From assembly GCF_000003855.2 (NCBI RefSeq), contig NW_003101665.1, positions 997,210 through 1,061,209 of the forward strand: a stretch of 64,000 bases of DNA. Reading direction: 5' to 3'. Each line of letters starts with the position of its first letter. The first letter of the stretch is position 1. Shown here piece after piece: positions 23,712-35,689 of this stretch. The translations under genes were made by a program, and so were the position numbers. Below the pieces are notes generated by a model. That model was not told the DNA's origin, ran no database searches, and saw only the letters and a list, made by a program, of their open reading frames with translations. The stretch comes from Blastomyces gilchristii SLH14081. Lineage: Eukaryota > Ascomycota > Eurotiomycetes > Onygenales > Ajellomycetaceae.

Positions 23712-24725
23712 TGGGTAAATGTCTTCATGGTGCGGCAGCGGCCTCTGTGGCCATCAAGAAAGCCAGGTTGGAGACAGTGGTGTCAATGAGCCGCGGGAGC
23801 ACTGCTCTCATTGCCACACCTCCTCCTGCTTCTCTTGTGGCCGCGGTGGTTCTGCCAGTCAGTGCATCTGCGTCTGGTCTGTCCTCTGCCCCCCCCACCG
23901 CTGTTGTGACGCCACCCCCCCTCCCAGCCAATACAGTGGTGTATGACCCCGTGTGGTCATTCAGAGAGGAACTCAAGGAGAGCTTGGTTCTGGGGACAGT
24001 GGCTTCAAGGAGCTCAATCTGTAGTTCCCCTCCTGCAGCACGCTCGAGCCCTGCTCAGAATGCTGCTGAGTTGGGTCCACAGGGTCCCACAGTTCCTTTG
24101 TCTTCTCTCTGTGAGAAGGCTTCAGTGCAGCCTCTGGCCAGCACTGCTACTTGTCTGCACTGTGTTAAGCAGCTGAAGAAGAAAGAGATTTTATGCATTT
24201 ATCTCTTCTCTCACTCTCATTGTTTCTGTTATATCTGTAACAACAACTTCTGTCTCTCTGTAAGTATTACTTCATAGAAAGATGTTATGTCAGTTCTGAC
24301 AAGAAGTCTAGATACTCAAGCAGTACAGAGTGAGAGTCTCAGAGCTTCAAGCATTGATAGATTCTGTCAAGGCTGAGAAGATCTCTCTTACTTATCTGTA
24401 AAAGAAGATGAAAGTGTGAGTCTCTGAGATGAAAAAACACCTCAGAATGACTGATCTTAAGAAGAGATTAGTCAGCACTGCTGTTGAAAGTGTCACAGAG
24501 ATCAATTACTGATTGAAGAGAATCTCACTTCAACTGAAGCAGATAACTGAGATGCTTTATAAGTTGATAAGTTGATATTTTATACATTTCTCATACTCTT
24601 CTGCAGCACTGCAGTGCTAACTTCTCAGTAGATAAAGATATCAGTGCTGGAGACTTCAACAGTGAAGAATGAGTTTGATGAGAATGTGATTATTAATGAG
24701 TAGACTCTGAGATTCCCTCTTTTTA
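23712..24725 (+). pseudogene. Antisense extra ORF of D1 with a Cys/His cluster
   Basis: It lies on the strand opposite to D1 pol. An exon starts after a TTCTAG acceptor (ending 23711) and stays open to a GTAAGT donor at 24260. It encodes an Ala/Ser/Pro-rich stretch (about 130 residues), then a Cys/His cluster. The cluster has C-L-H-C, a C about 11 residues on, H-x-H-C-x-C-x2-C and a further C, suggesting a zinc-binding fold. A second exon near 24293-24725 reads as a heptad-rich segment with occasional stops. A homologous, more decayed ORF sits at the same place and on the same (antisense) strand in D2 (60935-61549). Between 23660 and 24180 the DNA is unusually GC-rich and hardly mutated. An additional ORF with a short Cys cluster is common in fungal LTR elements, but I do not know its role. 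Decayed downstream, so probably not functional. Confidence 0.6.
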
Positions 24726-25109
24726 CTTTTTCAGCAGGCTGCAGCCTCATTAGGTTAGCAGTGACTTATGAGTCAATTAATATTAATCTTTTTATTGATT
24801 TCAAATATCTCTTTCTTTTCCTTATTAATCACTTCAGGAATTTTACACTTGTGTAGTCTCATTAAACTTCTAAAAAACCCTTTGAGAGAAAATAGAAGAA
24901 GAGTGCTATAGAGTCTACAAGACACTAACTCATCACTGTGAGATTATCTCTAAAAAACTCTTTAAAAAAAATGAGAAGTCTTAAGTGATATTTCTTGCTC
25001 AATGTCTCTGACATGTAATGAGATGATCTCTACTAGTCATCTCATAGATTGCAATCTCTTTCTCAGCATTTTTCAAATGCTTAAGTGATTTTCATGAATT
25101 CTCTGATAA

Positions 25110-28100
25110 TGAATAATCTTCTCATTTAACAAGGTATTGAAGCTTGCTGTAATATGTTTGCTTGTTCAATATTTTCTTCATAAGATATTCAGTATCACTC
25201 TTGATCTTGATATTATTCAGCTGAGACAGCTTCATCTCAGAGTGTTGCTTATAGAGCTTTAAATAGAAAATGTGAAAAACAGAATGAATTGATTTCAATT
25301 CTGTGAGTAATTTCAACTTATATGTCTGCTTATTCATCACTCTTATTATTAGAAAAGATTCTAGTCACTGCTCACTGAGCTTCTTATACAGTCTTATTAT
25401 CTTAATATTCTTTACTGAAAGTAGTACTTGATTCTCTATTAAGAACTTCATTGAAAGATGTTTTCAATTGTAGTATTTCATCTACTACTTCTGAGTGTGA
25501 TGAATACTTTTTATCATCTTCTCATGAATTTTGTTCAAAAGTTTCAATCTCACTTTTACTTCTGACACTGAGAGATACTCTGTTCTCTGTATCTGTCTGA
25601 CATTCTGACTGTCTATTCCTCTCTTTGAAATGTTGTCCGCGACATCACTGAGTAATGAAGAATTATATTCATAATAAGCATAGAAAGAAGATATCTTTAA
25701 GATTGCATTCTTTACATTATTATATACAAATTCAGTAATCAGAAGATGTTTGAATCAATCATTCTGATAATATAAATAGAACACTTGAAGATGCTGTTCT
25801 AGTGTCTGATTCTGATGTTCAGTCTGACTATTGATCTGTGAATGAAATGCAGTACTGAGAAGATACCTTATTATAAGATGATAGTAAAAAGCCAATCAGT
25901 ACTTGCTGATAAAGAGAGATTCTTAATCTATTATCAATGATTTCAGAGCACTGTGATCATGAATGATGATATCTAAAAACAGATCAGTCAATTCAGAGAC
26001 TTTAATCTTTTTGTGAGTAGGAATATATCTGATCATCTTTGTGAAGTGATTAACAATGACCAAAATTGAGTCATATTCTTTGACTCTTGTTGACTTTGAC
26101 AGATCAACTATGAAATTCATTGATAGATTCTATCATGAGCTCTTTGAAACAGACAGTGATGTCAACTTGCTGTATTGCTTATACTGCAGAATCTTTATTC
26201 TTTAACAGATATTATAAGTCTTAACATACTCTTTAACATCTGTCTGAAGCTTGTCTCAAGTGTATTTACATTTTAGAAGCTTCTCAGTCTTCTCTAATCT
26301 GAAGTGCCTCACATGAGGATTATTATGATAAATTCTTAATAACTTCTGACACATCACTCTGCTACAAGGAACAAAGACTGAATCATTCAGCAGTAGAAGT
26401 TCACATTCTTCTAGTTATCAGTGACTTGATTTCTTAGTGACACTGCTCTGCTCAGAGTCTGTCTCTTTCAAGTTCAAACTGAATTCTTTCTTCTTCAACT
26501 TCTGAATTCAAGCTGCAGTAGAGATGTTCCTCTTCTGTAACTTATCAATGAATTTCAAAAGTAGTCAGATTGAAAGATTGTAGACTGTTTCATCCTTTGC
26601 TAATTCAATGATTGCAAGATGTGATATAAGAAGCTCATGATCTTCAGTGTTAGTTCTCTGCAGGGATCTGAGTTCTCTTTCATCTTCTATACTGAGTTAT
26701 GCAGCTGTCTCTCCAGTGCTGTTTCTGAGCTTTAGAGAATCTCAATTCTCTGCAGTCAGCTTCTTCTGCAGTGATAACAGAGGTTCTTTTATAGAATTCT
26801 TCTCTGCATCAATGATATTATAATCAGGCTGTCTAGACAGTGTGTCAGCAGGGTTAAGCTGACCTGAATGATATCAGATATAGAAATCATACTCTGAAAG
26901 CAGCTCTGCTCATCTGGCTTGATGTTCTGTCAAGCTCTTTGTTGTCAAGAAGTAACACAGATTTGCATGATCAGTGAGGACTTGCACTGAGTACTTACTA
27001 CTCTGAAGATAATGTCACCAGATCTTAAAGAATTTGACAATTACTAACATCTTCTGATCATGAGTATCATACCTTCTCTGTATGAGTGATAACTTCTTGA
27101 AGAAGAAAGTCACTGATCTTCATTCACAGCATCTTGTAGACTCTGTGAAAAAGTCTTCTCTCACAGACAATTCATTGTCTGTTTTCTCAGAAATGATTAT
27201 TCTCTGATTCTTTCAATATTGAAAGGTCTTTGATATCAACTGTGAAAAGATTTCACAGATTTCATTTCTGAATGCATCAGTCTTACACTGACTGAGTAAG
27301 TCAGGATTAAAGTGATTCAGCATCATAACATCTGTGAAAGCTTGTTTCAATTCTGTAAATACCTGAGCAGTGCCTTGAATGAGGATAAACAGTTCTGTTT
27401 TCCTGTCTTTCACACTTCTCTTCAACAGATCTGTAAGGGAGGCAGTAATCTGTGAATATGCATAGATAAATCATCTGTAGAAATTCACAAATTCTAGAAA
27501 CATCTGCATCTCATGATACATCTGCAATGCTGGCCAGTTCTCAATGACAGAGATCTGACTCCTGTTCATTGAAATGCTATTCATCTCAACAATATAACCT
27601 AAGAAATCAATCTTCTGCATGTAGAATGAGCATTTTTCAGTGTTTATATAGAGTTGATACTGTCTTAAGCAACTCAATACTTCTTGAACATGGATATCAT
27701 GTTCTTCCTTCATTTTTGAGAAGATTAAAATGTCATTCAGGTATACTATGCAGGAGACATCAACAAGGCCTCACAGTGCCTCATTTATATAGGTCTGAAA
27801 GATGGCTGAAGTATTACAAAGATTAAAAGATAAAACAAGATATTCAAAATTGCTGTACTTAGTATGAAAAGCTATTTTTCAAATATTATCTTTGTTAACT
27901 CTGATTCTATGATAGACATTCTGTATATTAATCTTCAAGAACATCTTTGCTTCAGATAATCAATCAATCATCTTGTTAATTAATAGTAATGAATAGTGAT
28001 TCTTAACTGTCATCTTATTGAGGCCTCTGTAGTCTATACATAGATGTAGCCTATCATTCTTCTTAGGTACAAAGAGTATAGATGTCTCTGTCAGACTCTT

Positions 28101-29890
28101 TGATAAATATATTCAGTTCTTTGATTGCACTTCTTCAAGATATTTGTGCAGAACATTCAACTTCTTTACAGATAAGTTATAAAGAGGCCTGTACAGCACT
28201 GTTGCACTGTCTTCAAGATAAATCTTATATCATATCTTGATGTCAGAAAACTTCACTGCTTCTCTTTCTGAAAAGACATTCTTAAAATCTGTAAAGAGAC
28301 ATTGTATACATCTGCCTTCAATGATGAATACTGCTGCTAATCTTGCAGTGAGAATGATGACTTCTCTATCTATTCTCAAGTCTCAATCACCTGCTACACA
28401 GTATATTGACTCAATCTTTTTCTCAAGATTCTTCTGATGAAACTCTTCAGATTCCTCTATCACTGTCTCTTCATCAGTGAGATGATACTATCACATCTGA
28501 GTGACTCAGTCAATGAGAGGATTGTTTTCTCTCAACTACAGAAGACCTAGAATGATGTTCTCATCTATGATATTGACTGTGTGAAGAAGCAGACTGCTCT
28601 TCTTAAAGATTTCTTCTGAGTCTGTGACTACATACTTTGCTTGAATTATGTCAAAACAGTGATATTTTATTTTATCTGTAAATTTTGCATGGTCTGATGA
28701 GTCTATCTTCTTTCAATCCTTCATCAAAGAAAAGAAATAGAATATGAAGTTGGCATTCACTCTGGAGTTGAGTAGACACCTCACTGATATCTTCTTATTC
28801 AGAGTATGCATTGTGATTGTAATATGAACTTGAAGATGTGAGAATTGTCAATTCTTTTCTTTCTCTTCTTTATCTTTCATGGATACATTTGTCAGAAGAG
28901 AAGTTGACTTCAAGAAGATGTCTTCTCAGTTTCTTCTCTTCTTCAGCTTCTTGCAATCACTGACATAGTGATCATCAGCTTCACAGTTGAAACAGAGATC
29001 TTTATCAAATCTTTTTTGATGTTTCTTTACAGTGAGTGAAGAATCAGAATACTTAGAATTCTTCTTTACTTTCTTCATACTGAAGCTGTCATGATGCTGT
29101 TTAGATTCTGTCATTAATTACTTAGAAGAGATCTTGTTAATCTTTTTCTCAGAGAATTGATTATTCAAATAGATTCAGGAAGCCAGGTTGACAAGCTCAG
29201 TGTGATTGATTGATGAACTCTGATATTATGATATTATTGTCTGCACCTTGTGAGTCAGCTTTATGAGATAAAGCTGTGTTTTTAATTGATTCAAATCATC
29301 AGCTAATTCCTCTCAATATTCTTCAAATCTTGTATTGAAATTGAAAGGATTCTTATCATCTTGTTAATATAATGAGTTGAATCACTGTGCTGTCATGAAG
29401 CTGTGATTGCAGTGATCTTTAATTTAATCAAGTAGAAAGTTCTTGAATTCTTCTCAAGTCACAGCAGCATTGATACACTCAAGCTCTCTCTTCTTGATAA
29501 CTCAAGTAGTTGCAGAGATGCCTTCAAGAAGGTTGGCAGTGTATATTACTTATATCTTATGAGTATTATACTGACTCAGATTAAGGCAGAATTTTCATTC
29601 AAGAGTATGAGTAAAGCTGTGGAATTCAGATAAGATGTTTTCCTTGTATCTCAGAGAATCTCTGATCTTAATCTCTCTATCTCTATGATAGATGTAGGTG
29701 TGTAGGGACTGCGGTGATGGCAGAGTGGTTGAAGGGCTCATGTCAAAATGTGCAGTGAATTCAGGAATCTCAGATTTCTGCTGAAATAGAGGTGTACACA
29801 CTCTAGAGAATGATGTAGTGTTTCCCTCAGAGAGTGAGATTAAGTTGGTTTCAGTGTGAGTGCATGAGGTCATATCAGTCTGTTAGAGCT
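25110..29890 (-). pseudogene. D1 Gag-Pol with C-terminal chromodomain, decayed
   Basis: Minus strand, in order. Gag: 29873-28930, ending in a CCHC knuckle C-F-N-C-x4-H-x4-C near 28990. Protease region: about 28800-28500. RT: active site near 27750, V-Y-L-N-D-I-L where a YLDD-type site is expected, and thumb at 27713-27471. RNase H: start at 27425-27213, including an F-N-P-D-L...C-K-T-D-A segment. Integrase core: 26120-25923, with NFIVDL, ILVIVNHFTKM and LFLDIIIH. Chromodomain: 25240-25140, with E-Y-L-M-K-K-I-L followed by KLQYLVK. The chromodomain is the hallmark of chromoviruses and is thought to direct integration to heterochromatin. Several long open stretches remain, more than in D2. Confidence 0.85.
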
Positions 29891-29930
29891 TGACTGATTC
29901 AAACATGTAATCAGATTGAGTGATTCAAAT

Positions 29931-30463
29931 TGTAATGTGACAGAACTGAAGTGGTGACTAGTTAGTAATGACATGTAGAGATAGTTGTTTGAAAAGCTGT
30001 ATAAGTAAGCTTAACTATCTTGCTTGAATAGTGAGCTCATAGACTACAGAGTTATTGTGAGGATATCACAGATATGATACTTAGTATACTAAGAAGATTA
30101 TATAAGGCACATAGTAACTCTTGTATATATTCCAGTAGTAGTAAAACAAATCACTGACTTCTTTGATGAGAAGCCAGCATCTAGCTATTCTATATAGACA
30201 ATGAGTGAATACTCTCCTCTCATTTCATGAGTAAGAATAGCTGGAGTGATACCTCAGCAGCACCTCATTGCCAAGGAAGAGTAATCTGCTGACCTTGTAT
30301 AGAAGTGGGGTTCTCATATCCATCAATCGGATCTTCCTATGATATATCCGAATGATGTCATAGAGTGGTTGGAAACCGGTTCGGACAGGATGGAATCATC
30401 CGCATGGAAGTGATGGGCCGTGTGGAACCGCAACGGGGCCTTGGCGCGGTCGGGAGCGTGACA
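29931..30463 (-). repeat. D1 5' LTR (right)
   Basis: 533 bp. The outer about 175 bp (30290-30463) keep CG-rich sequence (GGCCTTGGCGCGGTCGGGAG), whereas the inner part is strongly mutated compared with the left LTR. Confidence 0.92.
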
Positions 30464-30479
30464 CACTGAATCTTGAATC

Positions 30480-33400
30480 AGAGCTTGTAATCTCATTTCT
30501 CTGAGTTAATAATCTCTTTAATCTGATATTTTCTTTCACTCTCTAATGCTTTATAAACAGAGTAATGAGTCACAGAGTTCTCTTCTAAGAATTTCTTATA
30601 TTTACAGAGTAAAGAGACATGAAAAATATTATATATCTATAACTCAGATAATAGTTTCAATCTATAGAATTATAAGCTAACTTTCTTTATAATCTTATAA
30701 GACTTTATTTATAAGAGATTCAGCTTCTTACTAGATCTTTATATAATAATATTTTCTAGACTTAGTCAGACTCTATCATCTTTCTTAAAACTTTTTATAA
30801 TATACTTAAAGTCATAGTATCTCTTCTGATACTCTTGAGTCTTTTTCAAGAATTTATAAGCTTTCTTCTGAATCTTCTGAATTCTCTCAGCTCATTCATA
30901 AGTATTATCACACTCTATAGTATACTCTCATGAGTTTATCAAGATTATTCACAGATAAGTCTTAGTAAGCATCTTAAAGAGAGTTTTATCTGTGCTGACA
31001 TACTTTGAGTTATTATATATGAACTCTGTAAGTAGTAATTAATATACTCAGTTATTCTGATTATAATTGACAAAGCACTGTAGATACTGTTTTAATATAC
31101 TTATCAGATATTCTATCTGATTATCTGTCTGTTAATAAAAAGCTGTGCTTAGATCTTATGAGATCTTCAGTATAGTTATCAGATTAAATTAGAACTCTTC
31201 TGTAAAGATTGATTCTCTGTCTGAGATAATATTCACAAATAACTCATGCAACTGAATCATATTACAGACAAAGATATAAGTTAAATTCTTTGACTTCAAG
31301 TTCTTACAGATGAGTATAAAGTGTGTTATCTTGATAAAGTAATTCACTATTATCAGTACACTGTCAAAGCAGGTATTATATATGTTCTTACTTTCAGAGA
31401 GACTTATAAGAATATTTATTTCTAAATATTCTCAAGATTTCTGTAGAATGAATAGAGAAGTAAGTTCTTCATATAATCTGAACTACACTATCTACAAATT
31501 CTGATAAATAGTATAAGAATTCACTATCTTCTTTATAAGTTCTTATATCTTCAGTTAGAAGTATTTTCTTATAAGCAACTCATGAGTTCTAGTATCTGTA
31601 AAATGACTTACTAGAGAAGAGTCATGATATCTTTTAATAAGTTCTATATATAGAAACTTATTCATAGATATATAAATTCAGCTCTCTCTTTATAAGAGAT
31701 TATTTAAGTCTCTTTAATTCTTTATTTCTGCAGAGTTAATCTCTGCTATGAGTAGTTTTTAAATATACTAAGTATATTCATTCTTTAATTACAGTTCACA
31801 CAATCTGAATAGAAGATCTTATAAAGACTTATACTCTGTTTCTTCTTATATCAGGTCTTTCACAGTACTTCTCAAAGCTTACAAACTCTTCAGATTATAG
31901 ATACTCTCTTCAAGAATTCTTACAGAGATCTTCAGAGTATTAACTCTCAGTATTATAGAGAGAAGTTATACAGACTTCTTTTCTCTCTCTTCTCTCTTCT
32001 CTTATAGAGAATTGAGAGACTCTTCAGTTAATCTCTTTATAATACTCAGTCTGAGTATTCTGTGAAGCTTTTCTGTCTTCTCTAGCTTCTCTATGTCTGT
32101 TATTCTGATCTTCTTAATATAGTCTGATCTGTGAGAGAGTTCATCTGCTGAGTTCTTAGTTCTCTTGATATGTTCTATCTTGAATCAGAACTCACTCAGT
32201 CTCTGAGCTTAGTAAATCTATCACTGTGAGAGTTTCTTGATTGAAGTAAACTATTATAAGCTGTTATAATCAGTTCTAATAGTAATCACTATTATAAGAC
32301 TCTTAAAGTAGTGATATTAATAATGAAAGAATTTCACTATTATAAAAAGCTTCTGATTATAAATATTATAGTTAATCTCTATAGATTGTATCTTTCATAA
32401 GAAAAAGATCACTGAAACTCAGTTCTCATTTAACTGTAGTTATAAGACTATTTCTGAAATTATAAAGAAGAAGATATCTGTCTTTAATCTGATTAAGAGT
32501 AAGAGATCAAAGTGAAACAGTATTACTATATCTGTAAATATCTGTTTTAATCTTATAAAGACTTTATAAGCTTCTGAGATAAGAAAGTTCTTACAGTTCT
32601 CTCTTCTTAATAATCTTTTTATTTTCTATTCATAGAATGACTTCTTCTTATTTTCACTCTTCAGTATATCTGTAAGAATCAAGAAGATTCTTATAAATAT
32701 AAAGATAAATTATCTATAGAAATTCACAAAGCTCAGAAAGATCTGAATCTCATGAATACTAGTTAACTTCAGTTATAATAGAATAATCTCAATCTGTAAA
32801 GATTTCATCTGAATATCATTTATAGTAATTATATATTCTAGAAAATTAATCTGACAGATACTGAAGTTATACTTTATAAGCTTAATATATAGTTCTGTCT
32901 TATCTAAGATCTTTAACACACTTTATATATACTCAGTATATTCTTTCTTCTTCACAGAGTATATTATCACATCATTCAGATATATTACTATAAAGATATT
33001 CAGATATGTATAAAGTGTTTTATTAATAAAAGACTGAAATACTGTAGAGATATTAGTCAGATCAAAAGATATTATTAGATATTTAAACAATCTCAGTGCA
33101 GTTCTAAAGATAGTCTTTCATTTATTTCTAGACTGTATTCACAGTCATGTATATATATTGATTACATTCAGTTATATGAATATAACAGCTTTCATGAGAC
33201 AGTTGATTACATTCTTAATCAGAGACAGAAAGTAGTAGCTCTTTATTATCTTGAAGTTCAGATTGCAGTAGTCTATACATAATCTGAGATCTTTATTCTT
33301 CTTCTTTACAAATATCACAGAGACTCTCACAGAGGTCTGTGAAGATCAGATAAAGTTATTCTTCAGATTCTTCTTTATATAGATCTGTAAGATCTCTGTC

Positions 33401-35200
33401 TCATAGTAAGAGAGCTTATAGATTGATTCTCAGAAGAGTTTCTATTCTTCTATCAAATTTATTATCAGATTCTTCTCATAGTGAGAAGAAAGCTTAGCTA
33501 TCTTTACTAAGTTAAATATCTCTGTAAGATCTCAGTATTTCTCTGATATCTGAAGCTCAGTTTTCATGACTGCAAGATTCTCAGACACTTATAAAGTTAT
33601 TATATAGATAAGCTTATCTTCTCTAATCAACTCTGCAGTATCAACTGATTCTATCTCTGTAAGTGAGTCTGCTAACACTGATTAGAAGTATAAACCTGAC
33701 TCACAGACAGCTATATATGAATTGTGTCTTTAAAGTTATATAAGTTCTAAGTACATGTCATCTATAATGTTTATAATAATCACAGTTTCTGCAAATCTTC
33801 TCTAGATTTCAGAGAGATCTTATAATTCAAAGATAACTCTTATAAGTTTCTCAGTTCTCAGATCTGAGTTCTCACATTCTACTTATTATAAGATCAGATT
33901 CTCAGTTTTTATTATTCAGCTCATTTACTCTGTGAGCTTTAGAAACACTACAGTAATCTGAGATTCTGAGTTCATTAATACTTTTCATACTTATAGAGCA
34001 GTAGTATTACAGTATAATCTCTTCTTATAAGTAAGCATTTTCATCAGAGAAGCAACAGATTCAGATATCAGCTTTAAGACTTTTAAAAAGACTGTTACTG
34101 ACTCTGTTTATAACTTCTTAAATTTCTATCTTAATTTATCTGAACAGTTTATATGAAGATGTTCTGATTTAGAATAGATAAAGCAGAGTCTCTTTTTCTT
34201 AATCTCTCTGTTATATACTCTATTTACAGAAGCTTATAAAACTCTCTCTCTCTACTCAGCAGTCAGATATAAATCTCTCTATATCTTATTATCTTTTTCT
34301 AATAAATTTGTTCTCTGTTATTCTAACTCTTACAGAGCTGATCAGTGATTTACTCTTTATAAGTCTATGACTCTCACAGTGATCTGTAAGCAGTGAATGA
34401 GAGTTATTAGTTTCTTCAGAGTCAAGAACTTAGAGTCTTACTCAATGAGCTTGTTCTGTATATCTTTATTCAGTCTCTTTATAAATATTATCATTCAGGT
34501 CTTGTTTCAGAGCCCTGTTTTCACAGATCTCAATTTATATCATAATTTTATAAAGTGTTATAAGTAGTCTTCATCAGATTTCTTGTCTCTTTTTCTAATA
34601 TTAATGATTATAGTTCAGATGTTCTCTGTTCAGCTTACAGAGTCTTTCAACTTATTCTCTAGATAGATTTTAAGAATAAATCAGTGAGATCTTTTATAAT
34701 CATTCTCTAGATAATTCAGCTAGTTCTTGACTTCAGTGTAATAGAGATCTGTCATTGTATAGATAACAGCTTCTTCATCTTTTATATTACATAGTCAGAC
34801 TTATAAGTTAATTTCAAATACAAACTTATAAAAGCTTTTATAAATTGTGATTTGATAAGTAATCTTAAGTAATCACAGCTTAAGAAAGTTTCTTTTCAGT
34901 TTGTAAGTGTTTCTGAAGATTATATCTAGAAACTCAGTTTAAGAGTGTTTATAGATAGTAAGTATTTCTTATAGAAAAATAACTTAGTTCTGTAGAAGAT
35001 ACTCAAGAATATTCTTTACTAAGATTAATTCATTCATAAGTTTGAAGAGTTTCTCTATCACAGATACAGAGAATAATATTCTATAAGTAATTAATAAGTT
35101 CTCTGAGACTTCTTTTACAGAGATTATTTATAATTTAGATAACTGCTTCTGAGTATCTACAGTCAAGTTCACAGAAATTGAAGTATATAAGTTTCTAGTT
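30480..35200 (-). pseudogene. Element B Gag-Pol, Gypsy type, decayed
   Basis: On the minus strand a Gag-like region lies near 34900-34000. The RT active site is near 32970-33000 (YLND where YLDD is expected). The RT thumb near 32715 is parallel to that of D1, and RNase H follows to about 32250. The integrase C-terminus sits around 30760-30900. It shows the typical run of Lys/Gln-rich residues, then D-R-V-(TGA)-L-S-L-E-N, the GDxVWL-type motif of Gypsy integrases. Stops (TGA, TAA, TAG) occur every few dozen codons. No functional product. Confidence 0.75.
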
Positions 35201-35243
35201 CTTTTAGTTATAACAGATAGTTGCTGACTGACTGAGCTTGAAA

Positions 35244-35501
35244 TATAAGAATAAGTGCTTACAGATGATTATTCAGGTGTTTACAGCTTGATATAATATA
35301 TACTGTTAACTACTAGAAGTATTCATGATAGAAAGATAAAATGTAGAAGTTAAATGTATAATAGCATTTAAGCTGAGTTATGAATAGTATTCACAAACTT
35401 CAGTCTATATAGTTATGTGTAGCCAAGGGCCGCTAGCCCTATTGATTACACAAGAGATAGAAATAGAGGTGAAGAATTCGCGAGAAGCGGGATTTCTTAC
35501 A
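35244..35501 (-). repeat. Element B 5' LTR (right)
   Basis: 258 bp. Here the outer (right) end is spared, with GGGCCGCTAGCCC and TTCGCGAGAAGCGGG, while the inner end is mutated. This is the mirror image of the left LTR. Confidence 0.9.
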
Positions 35502-35689
35502 GTATAAGAATTCTTAATTATAGTAATTATAGTATCAGTATAAATATGACTGAGATTATAGTATCAATTTAAAAGAGTCTTTGATATCTTTAATATCTGT
35601 GTTTTCACATTCACAGAATCAATGTTATTAATAGTAGTAATAATAGTTATAGAAAAATCAACTTTTCAGTTAAAATTATACTTATAAGA

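Larger units (their letters stand above)
22714..30468 (-). mobile_element. Element D1: Gypsy chromovirus nested in element B
   Basis: LTRs of 533 bp (22719-23251 and 29931-30463; minus-strand ends TGTCACGC and CGTTACA). The target duplication CACTG is perfect at 22714-22718 and 30464-30468, inside element B. Pol is on the minus strand; an extra ORF lies on the plus strand between the 3' LTR and pol. A second copy, D2, lies at 52547-62268. D1 is less decayed than D2. Confidence 0.93.
20497..35506 (-). mobile_element. Element B: decayed Ty3/Gypsy retrotransposon with nested D1
   Basis: LTRs of 258 bp at 20502-20759 and 35244-35501 begin TGTAAGAAT or TATAAGAAT and end ATTTCTTA(C/T)A. The target duplication GTATA is perfect at 20497-20501 and 35502-35506. 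Pol reads on the minus strand. Its internal DNA is split by element D1 (22719-30463); without D1 the element would be about 7.2 kb. 20760-22718 is its 3' part, with coding-like minus-strand sequence near 21900-21600 of unknown function. Confidence 0.92.
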
